Below are positions 1-6,321 of a DNA stretch of 8,908 nt, in pieces. Location: the NCBI GenBank assembly GCA_937988705.1, contig CALKIA010000310.1:1-8908 (forward strand), in the 5' to 3' direction. The translations under genes and the position numbers were made by a program. Source of the stretch: an uncultured Chloroflexota bacterium. Lineage in GTDB: Bacteria; Chloroflexota; Anaerolineae; Aggregatilineales; Phototrophicaceae. The number at the start of each line of letters is the position of its first letter. Position 1 is the stretch's first letter. The notes beneath the pieces are model-generated. The model was given only the letters and a program-made list of their open reading frames with translations. It did no database searches and was not told the DNA's origin.

Positions 1-934
1 CGCCGGAGAGGAACGGCAGCGTCGCCGACTGCGAGAACAGCGCGAACAGCGCCGCCGGGATCAGCGCAATCAGCGGGCCGATGTTCGGGATCAACTCGGT
101 GATACCCGCGATCAAGCCCAGCATAGGCGCGTTCGGTACGCCGAGCAGCAGCGCCGCGATCAGCACGAGGATGCCAATCGCCAGACACAGGATCAACTGC
201 CCGCGCAAATAATCGTTCCACACCTCTTTGAGTTCGAACAGGATGCGCCGCACATCGCCGCGATACGTCTCCGGCGTGACGCCGACCAGCCCGTTCGTGA
301 ACTTATGCGCGTCGCGGATCAGGTAAAACACCAGCGTCAGCAGAAACACGACGTTGAGCACGCCCGTGAACGTCCGCCCGACGACGCTGAAGGCTGGCCC
401 CGCCAGCGACGAGACGAACCCGCGCAGCGTGCCCAGCAGATCGATGCTTTCCAGCGGCACGAACTCCGCGCCCTCCGACGAGCCGAGCGCCGCACGAATC
501 TCGTCGAGCGGGATGAGCGGCGTACCGTTGATCAGCACGGGTTCGCCGCGAAACGTGATCGGCTGGCTGAGCAGGGCTTCTAGATCGGTTTGCAGCCGGT
601 CGATGAAAGCCGGAAATTCGGTGGCAAAGTCGCGGAATTGGTTGAAGAGCACGGGGAAAATGATGAGCAGCACCAGTGCCAGCAAAACCAGCACAATGAC
701 GAACGTCAGCAGAATCGCGCCGCTGCGCCCGCCGGGCAGAAAGCGCTGAATCAGCGTAGTGAGCGGGCTGAGCAGGAAGGCCAGCACAGTCGCCACGACG
801 ACGATCGGCAGGACGTCGAGCACCTGCCACAGCACAATCCCGATGAGCGCCAGCAGAATCAGGCTGACGATGCGCTTGGTCGGGGGCGACCACTGCGGCG
901 AACTCACGGGCGGGGGCATCGAAATCACGGACAT
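1..934 (-). CDS. AI-2E family transporter (PerM/TqsA-like), 3' end missing
   Basis: This is a polytopic inner-membrane protein of the AI-2E/PerM family. Some characterised members export autoinducer-2 (TqsA) and others move ions, so the substrate cannot be read from sequence. The first 311 residues are present; the C-terminus lies beyond the left edge. A short Pro/Ser-rich N-terminus (residues 1-18) is followed by hydrophobic segments at about 22-39, 41-63 and 72-93. Next comes a soluble stretch of about 90 residues, a further segment ending in LVFYLIRDA, and a hydrophobic block containing ITELIPNIGPLIALIP. That last block matches the conserved E/N-(F/L)-IP-x-IGP signature of the family. I chose the ATG at 934 because AGGAG lies 8 bases upstream; the in-frame ATG at 919 has no comparable site. 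The gene follows the TPR gene by 72 bases on the same strand, so cotranscription is possible. Family assignment is firm, function is not. Confidence 0.9.
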   Translation of the reverse strand, partial: MSVISMPPPVSSPQWSPPTKRIVSLILLALIGIVLWQVLDVLPIVVVATVLAFLLSPLTTLIQRFLPGGRSGAILLTFVIVLVLLALVLLIIFPVLFNQFRDFATEFPAFIDRLQTDLEALLSQPITFRGEPVLINGTPLIPLDEIRAALGSSEGAEFVPLESIDLLGTLRGFVSSLAGPAFSVVGRTFTGVLNVVFLLTLVFYLIRDAHKFTNGLVGVTPETYRGDVRRILFELKEVWNDYLRGQLILCLAIGILVLIAALLLGVPNAPMLGLIAGITELIPNIGPLIALIPAALFALFSQSATLPFLSG

Positions 935-963
935 GCTGGGCGCTCCTGTGCTATGAGAACGTG

Positions 964-994
964 CTGCTGTCTATTCTAACCCGAATAGCAGCGG
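964..994 (-). other. Intergenic hairpin between TPR gene and transporter
   Basis: Inverted repeat with arms 966-969 plus 971-976 (GCTG, one bulged base, CTATTC) and 983-992 (GAATAGCAGC), and a six-base loop. One wobble pair and one GC pair extend it outward. There is no T-tract on either strand, so it does not look like a rho-independent terminator. It could be a processing or stability element in a TPR-transporter transcript. Confidence 0.4.
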
Positions 995-1006
995 ATCGTC
1001 GCGCCC

Positions 1007-1948
1007 TCACCCCTGCGCGAGATAGGCTTTCATCTCGTCGATGTACGGCTTATGCAGCGGCGCCTCGGGGTTCGTCCAGTATTTAATCGCGTTCGCGAAA
1101 TCGGCGAAGGCCTTTTCATGGTCACCGCCTGCGAGATGCACTTTGCCCTTTACATAGAAGGCTAATGGGGACCACTGCACGTTTAGAGCTATGGCCTTGT
1201 CTGCATAAACAGATGCGTTCGCGAGATCATTCTGCTTAAGCGACAACAGAGCGAGGTTACTGTAGGGGTCGTCCCACTCTTCGTCCGCGAGTGCTCTTTG
1301 AAAATAGGCTTTGGCGGTTTGGAACTCACCGCGCTGTAATTCAACTACCCCCAGATACAACCAAGTAGTTCGCTCATAGGCATCGAGGGTTTCAGCGTGA
1401 CGCAAATCAACTAATGCCTCCTCAAGATCGAGTGAAAGCAACGCACAATAGGCACGCAAGACGTAGCCAAGCGCGTAATCGGGCATTTTCGCGATGCCCT
1501 TGTTCAGATCGACTCGGGCGCGTACGATCTCGCCCATGTGAATGTAGGTTTGTCCTCGCATTAGGTGCCCGAAGTCGAAATACTCATGGTCAAATGGCAT
1601 TGGCGGTACGCGGTTGGCACACTCATTGATCAGTTCAGTGAAATCTTCGAGTGCTTTCTCAAAATGATGCAGCACTAAATAAGAGCCGCCACGATAATAT
1701 AGAGTTTCAATCCTCATCGGATCTCGTTGCAACACATCATTGAGTTCGGCAATTGCCGCCTCATGTTGTCCCGCTCGCCCAAATGCCATACCACGAGCCA
1801 GACGTAACCCAACATCATTTGGATTTTCTACGATTTTTTGGCTATAGAATTGGATGATCTCATCCTCAGAGCTGTAACTAAGGCGAGCTACCTTTGCGGC
1901 AACAGGTTTGCGAAGAGACTGAAGAAACTTAGTCAGCAAGTTAGCCAT
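1007..1948 (-). CDS. TPR-repeat protein
   Basis: Protein of 313 residues made almost entirely of tetratricopeptide repeats. About seven can be seen, at roughly 46-79, 80-113, 126-159, 160-193, 194-227, 228-260 and 261-294, with the usual small residue at position 8 and Ala at position 20 (for example GMAFGRAGQHEAAIAEL and GVVELQRGEFQTAKAYF). Such proteins are protein-binding scaffolds; the partner is unknown. I see no signal peptide or enzyme domain. An in-frame ATG at 1981 would add 11 hydrophobic residues, but it lies inside the 3' arm of the pnp terminator hairpin. The ATG at 1948 has GGGGGA nine bases upstream, so I prefer it. If 1981 were used, the longer N-terminus would look like a weak membrane anchor. 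Base composition is odd: I count about 35% GC at 1801-1860 and 58% at 1021-1080, against about 67% in neighbouring pnp (3301-3360). The start is uncertain; the repeats are clear. Confidence 0.85.
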   Translation of the reverse strand: MANLLTKFLQSLRKPVAAKVARLSYSSEDEIIQFYSQKIVENPNDVGLRLARGMAFGRAGQHEAAIAELNDVLQRDPMRIETLYYRGGSYLVLHHFEKALEDFTELINECANRVPPMPFDHEYFDFGHLMRGQTYIHMGEIVRARVDLNKGIAKMPDYALGYVLRAYCALLSLDLEEALVDLRHAETLDAYERTTWLYLGVVELQRGEFQTAKAYFQRALADEEWDDPYSNLALLSLKQNDLANASVYADKAIALNVQWSPLAFYVKGKVHLAGGDHEKAFADFANAIKYWTNPEAPLHKPYIDEMKAYLAQG

Positions 1949-1966
1949 CAGCAAGAATCCCCCAAA

Positions 1967-2001
1967 CAAAAAGCGCGCCATAGATCACTCTATGACGCGC
2001 T
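1967..2001 (-). terminator. Rho-independent terminator of pnp
   Basis: On the minus strand, about 20 bases after the pnp stop, a 13-bp stem is formed by 2001-1989 (AGCGCGTCATAGA) and 1984-1972 (TCTATGGCGCGCT). It contains one U-G wobble and is closed by the tetraloop GUGA, which is of the GNRA type. TTTTGTTTG follows directly. Stem, stable loop and U-tract together make this a textbook intrinsic terminator. On the plus strand no T-tract follows, so it acts in the pnp direction only. Confidence 0.88.
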
Positions 2002-2020
2002 CCATTCTAGCTCAAATCAA

Positions 2021-4369
<2,349 letters not shown>

Positions 4370-4390
4370 AGTTCACCTCTCTATAAACGC

Positions 4391-4480
4391 GACATGCCCT
4401 GTGATCAGAAACTGGAGAGCGTCGTTAAACCCACGAGGAGGTTAACGAGACACTCCAATTCCCGCGCCACAGGGCATGTC
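4391..4480 (-). promoter_or_regulatory. Long hairpin in the pnp leader (candidate RNase III/autoregulatory site)
   Basis: A perfect 13-bp inverted repeat, GACATGCCCTGTG at 4391-4403 and its complement at 4468-4480, encloses further pairing. Inside are TGGAG/CTCCA (4413-4417 with 4453-4457), then TCGTTAAACC/GGTTAACGA (4422-4431 with 4440-4448, one bulged base), around an eight-base loop. The base of the stem ends about 20 bases upstream of the pnp ATG, right next to its ribosome binding site (about 4372-4382). There is no U-tract, so this is not a terminator. In E. coli, RNase III cuts a long hairpin in the rpsO-pnp spacer and PNPase then represses its own synthesis; position and shape here match that scheme. 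The function is inferred. Confidence 0.65.
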
Positions 4481-4491
4481 CAAATCTACAT

Positions 4492-4511
4492 CGGGACGGA
4501 GTTCCGTCCCG
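4492..4511 (-). other. Perfect short hairpin downstream of rpsO
   Basis: CGGGACGGA at 4492-4500 is perfectly complementary to TCCGTCCCG at 4503-4511, giving eight stable pairs around a four-base loop. It lies 15 bases after the rpsO stop. No U-tract follows on the minus strand, so read-through into pnp is expected. A 3'-end stabiliser for rpsO mRNA or a weak pause site are both possible. Confidence 0.5.
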
Positions 4512-4525
4512 TTTGCCGCCTGAAA

Positions 4526-4795
4526 TTAACGGCGCAGCCCCAAACGCTGCAAGACCGCCTGATACGCTTCCGGCTCGGTGTCGCTCAGATACTTGAGATG
4601 ACGCCGACGCTGACCGACCAGCTTCAGCAGCCCTCGGCGCGAATGCTGATCTTGCTGGTGAATCTTCAGATGCTCGGTCAACTGCTGGATGCGCTGCGTC
4701 AGAAGGGCGATCTGGACTTCCGGCGAACCGGTATCCTTCTCGTGCCGACCGAAACCGCCGATGATCGTGTTCTTTTCGTCTTTGGAAAGTGGCAT
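4526..4795 (-). CDS. rpsO: Small ribosomal subunit protein uS15
   Basis: Complete 89-residue S15, the usual length. S15 binds the central domain of 16S rRNA early in 30S assembly and forms intersubunit bridge contacts. The known RNA-contacting residues are all present: T22, G23, Q28, R35, H42, D49, S52 and Y69 (with the initiator Met counted), within TGSPEVQIALLTQRI and EHLKIHQQDQHSRRGLL. I chose the ATG at 4795. The open frame continues four codons upstream only through a TTG, and that stretch (TTGAGGGACAGA) is itself the Shine-Dalgarno region, with AGGG six bases from the ATG. It is the first gene of the rpsO-pnp unit, with its own promoter and a structured leader. Confidence 0.98.
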   Translation of the reverse strand: MPLSKDEKNTIIGGFGRHEKDTGSPEVQIALLTQRIQQLTEHLKIHQQDQHSRRGLLKLVGQRRRHLKYLSDTEPEAYQAVLQRLGLRR

Positions 4796-4806
4796 TCTGT
4801 CCCTCA

Positions 4807-4851
4807 ATTGTCACCAGACAAGTCGGACAACCGGACTTGTCGGTCATCAAT
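4807..4851 (-). promoter_or_regulatory. Hairpin filling the rpsO leader (candidate S15 autoregulatory RNA)
   Basis: The core is an 8-bp perfect stem, GACAAGTC at 4817-4824 with GACTTGTC at 4834-4841. It is capped by GG/CC (4825-4826 with 4831-4832), one bulged base and a four-base loop. It is extended outward by ACC/GGT (4813-4815 with 4842-4844) and ATTG/CAAT (4807-4810 with 4848-4851) across small internal loops. It starts about five bases after the predicted transcription start and ends at the Shine-Dalgarno sequence. S15 is known to repress its own mRNA through several unrelated leader folds in different phyla; this may be another. The structure is seen; the role is inferred. Confidence 0.55.
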
Positions 4852-4862
4852 ACACTAGAGGC

Positions 4863-4891
4863 ATTATAGCAAAGCGCCAAATTGAACACAA
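4863..4891 (-). promoter_or_regulatory. Sigma-70-type promoter of rpsO
   Basis: On the minus strand, TTGTGT (4891-4886), a 17-base spacer and a perfect TATAAT (4868-4863) are followed seven bases later by an A at 4856 as the likely transcription start. The predicted leader to the rpsO ATG is about 61 bases. The spacing and the exact -10 make this the best promoter in the window. Confidence 0.75.
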
Positions 4892-4926
4892 TCCTAGATA
4901 AAAACGATCATTCTTCCCGGCTACTT

Positions 4927-4963
4927 GTCACCCCTCTCCCACAGATTAGCGGTCGGGGGTAAC
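4927..4963. repeat. CACCCCTCTCCC-type intergenic repeat
   Basis: GTCACCCC at 4927-4934 pairs with GGGGTAAC at 4956-4963, eight pairs with one wobble when read on the minus strand. The CACCCCTCTCCC portion resembles the repeats just after the stops of the dehydratase gene and the NYN gene. No U-tract follows. It lies upstream of the rpsO promoter. Confidence 0.4.
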
Positions 4964-4973
4964 GCTATCTTTT

Positions 4974-5151
4974 GTAGAGACAGCCTTCTGGCTGTCCGCT
5001 GTGTCTAATCCACCCCCGCTCCAGCAAAAAGCGTGAAGTCGGCTTGGGAACGGCGGACGCCATTCATGGCGTCCCTACACAAAAACCTTCTTCTCGTAGG
5101 GACGCGATAAATCGCGTCCGCGGTAACGGACAACGCAGGCGTTGTCCCTAC
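4974..5151. repeat. Cluster of four REP/BIME-like palindromes
   Basis: This part of the gene-free 4900-5208 spacer holds four short palindromes in alternating orientation, at 4974-5001, 5051-5078, 5096-5123 and 5127-5151. Each has one arm flanked by GTAGG(G) and the other by CGG, giving GTAGGGAC-stem-GTCCGC or its reverse complement. Perfect stems are 7 bp (4979-4985/4990-4996) or 9 bp (5055-5063/5066-5074, 5100-5108/5111-5119, 5128-5136/5139-5147). The stem interiors differ between copies but stay self-complementary. This matches bacterial REP/BIME elements, which may be mobilised by RAYT transposases. No such transposase lies in the window. Confidence 0.8.
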
Positions 5152-5169
5152 GCAAGCTCACGTTTTTGA

Positions 5170-5208
5170 CCTCGCCTCGCCGTTAGGAGAGGGGATTGCG
5201 GGGTGAGG
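5170..5208. repeat. Imperfect inverted repeat abutting the dehydratase stop
   Basis: CCTCGCCTCGC at 5170-5180 and GCGGGGTGAGG at 5198-5208 form 11 pairs with two G-U wobbles when read as plus-strand RNA, but have two mismatches on the minus strand. It begins directly at the dehydratase stop codon. The segment GGGGTGAGGTT recurs right after the NYN stop at 6306-6316. There is no U-tract, so terminator function is doubtful. It looks like a second intergenic repeat family. Confidence 0.45.
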
Positions 5209-6156
5209 TTAACTGACAATTTCCGCCAGCAGCTTTGGGTCGATATTGCCCCCGCTCAACACGAGCGCCGTGTTCTGCTGCACCGGCAGCTGCGCCCGAT
5301 GCGCCATCCACACCGCGAACGGGATCGCGCCCGAAGGTTCGATCACCAGCTTGGCGGTCAGGGCGAGGCGCCGCACCGCCGCGCGAATTTCGGCTTCGCT
5401 CACCGTGATGATCGTATCCACATATGCGCGAATATGCTCGTAATTGAGCTGTCCCACGCTCACAGTCCGCACCCCATCGGCAATCGTGCGGTTAGTATCC
5501 GCTGCCGTCCACTCGACGACCTGCCCCTCACGCAGCGACTGCTGTGCGTCGGCGGCCAGCTCCGGTTCGACGCCGATCACCTTGACGTTGGGCTTCAGCG
5601 ACTTGATCGCGGTCGCGACGCCCGAAATCAGCCCACCGCCACCGATGGGGACAATCACCTGCTCCACATCGGGGAAATCTTCGAAGATTTCCAGCCCGAT
5701 CGTGCCCTGCCCGGCGATAATCAGCGGATCGTTGAACGGGTGGACGAGCATCCAGCCCGCTCTGTCCTCCATGATACGCTGAGTTACGATTTCGCGCCGC
5801 TCAGTGGCGACATCGTAAAAAATGATTTCCGCCCCATATGAGCGCGTGGCCTCGACTTTGATCTGCGGGGCATTGTTCGGCATGACAATCGCGGCGGGCA
5901 AGCCGAGCTTCTGAGCGGCATACGCCACCCCTTGCGCGTGATTGCCGCTCGAATGCGCGACGATCCCCGTTGGCCGCTCATGTTCGACCAGCGCTGCCGT
6001 TTTGTTGTACGCGCCGCGCAGCTTGAACGACCCGATCGGCTGGAAACTTTCCGGCTTGAGGTACGCTCCGTCACAGGGGAACAGGCGCGTATGCACGGTG
6101 ACCCCGCGCAGTCGCTCCCGCGCCTGATAAATCTGCTCTAAAGTGACAAGACTCAT
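5209..6156 (-). CDS. Threonine/serine dehydratase, short PLP-dependent type
   Basis: Fold-type II PLP enzyme of 315 residues that should deaminate threonine to 2-oxobutyrate and/or serine to pyruvate. Key features: the PLP-binding Lys K45 in GSFKLRGAYNK, the substrate loop SSGNHAQG (69-76), the phosphate-binding Gly loop GGGGLISG (172-179), and SGGN (301-304) for the PLP ring nitrogen. E197, A201 and D203 in EPELAADA match the Mg2+ site of serine racemase and related catabolic enzymes. There is no C-terminal ACT-like regulatory domain, so this is the short TdcB/serine-racemase-like form rather than long feedback-inhibited IlvA. A serine racemase role cannot be excluded. I chose the ATG at 6156; the frame extends to a GTG at 6213, but those 19 codons are translated repeat DNA. 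The ribosome binding site is weak (GGG six bases upstream). Repeat blocks lie on both sides, so it is probably a single-gene transcript. Confidence 0.93.
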   Translation of the reverse strand: MSLVTLEQIYQARERLRGVTVHTRLFPCDGAYLKPESFQPIGSFKLRGAYNKTAALVEHERPTGIVAHSSGNHAQGVAYAAQKLGLPAAIVMPNNAPQIKVEATRSYGAEIIFYDVATERREIVTQRIMEDRAGWMLVHPFNDPLIIAGQGTIGLEIFEDFPDVEQVIVPIGGGGLISGVATAIKSLKPNVKVIGVEPELAADAQQSLREGQVVEWTAADTNRTIADGVRTVSVGQLNYEHIRAYVDTIITVSEAEIRAAVRRLALTAKLVIEPSGAIPFAVWMAHRAQLPVQQNTALVLSGGNIDPKLLAEIVS

Positions 6157-6200
6157 AATCTGCCCATATGCCCTTCGCCTCGAAAACCGAGCGACTAGGC

Positions 6201-6272
6201 GTAGGGACGCCACACTGGGCGTCCGCTGAACATCACGTATTCAAAAACGGACGCGATCAATCGCGTCCCTAC
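6201..6272. repeat. Pair of REP/BIME-like palindromes
   Basis: Two more copies of the GTAGGGAC...GTCCGC family in opposite orientation. One is at 6201-6228 (stem 6205-6211/6218-6224, six-base loop). The other is at 6248-6272 (stem 6249-6257/6260-6268, a perfect 9 bp with two central bases). The second shares its GCGAT/ATCGC core with the copy at 5096-5123. Both sit in the spacer between the NYN gene and the dehydratase. Confidence 0.8.
6243..6268 (-). terminator. Repeat-derived terminator of the NYN gene
   Basis: Read on the minus strand, the palindrome GGACGCGAT/ATCGCGTCC (6268-6249) is followed by G and then TTTTT (6247-6243). That is a stable GC-rich stem plus a U-tract, 54 bases past the stop of the NYN gene. 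None of the other five repeat copies is followed by a comparable T-run. The termination role is inferred. Confidence 0.6.
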
Positions 6273-6288
6273 AAAACCCCCAGCTGTT

Positions 6289-6316
6289 CCCCTCTCCTAG
6301 AGCGAGGGGTGAGGTT
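6289..6316. repeat. Inverted repeat just after the NYN stop
   Basis: CCCCTC at 6289-6294 and GAGGGG at 6304-6309 are complementary across a nine-base loop, followed by the GGGGTGAGGTT segment that also abuts the dehydratase stop. It is a likely second copy of that repeat family and may help protect or end the transcript. No immediate U-tract is present. Confidence 0.45.
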
Positions 6317-6321
6317 GATAG

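Noticed and set aside
303..893. Minus-strand open frame of 196 codons
   Set aside because: It is out of frame with the AI-2E transporter, which occupies the same strand and carries the hydrophobic segments and family signature.
4425..4889. Minus-strand open frame of 154 codons overlapping rpsO
   Set aside because: It is a shifted reading of rpsO and its leader, running across the rpsO promoter; no family is recognised.
4974..5151. CRISPR-like array of palindromes
   Set aside because: Units differ in sequence, alternate in orientation and have irregular spacing. There are no unique spacers of constant length and no cas genes.
6157..6213. N-terminal extension of the dehydratase to a GTG at 6213
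   Set aside because: These codons are translated repeat DNA, and the GTG lies in the palindrome itself. The family start aligns with the ATG at 6156.
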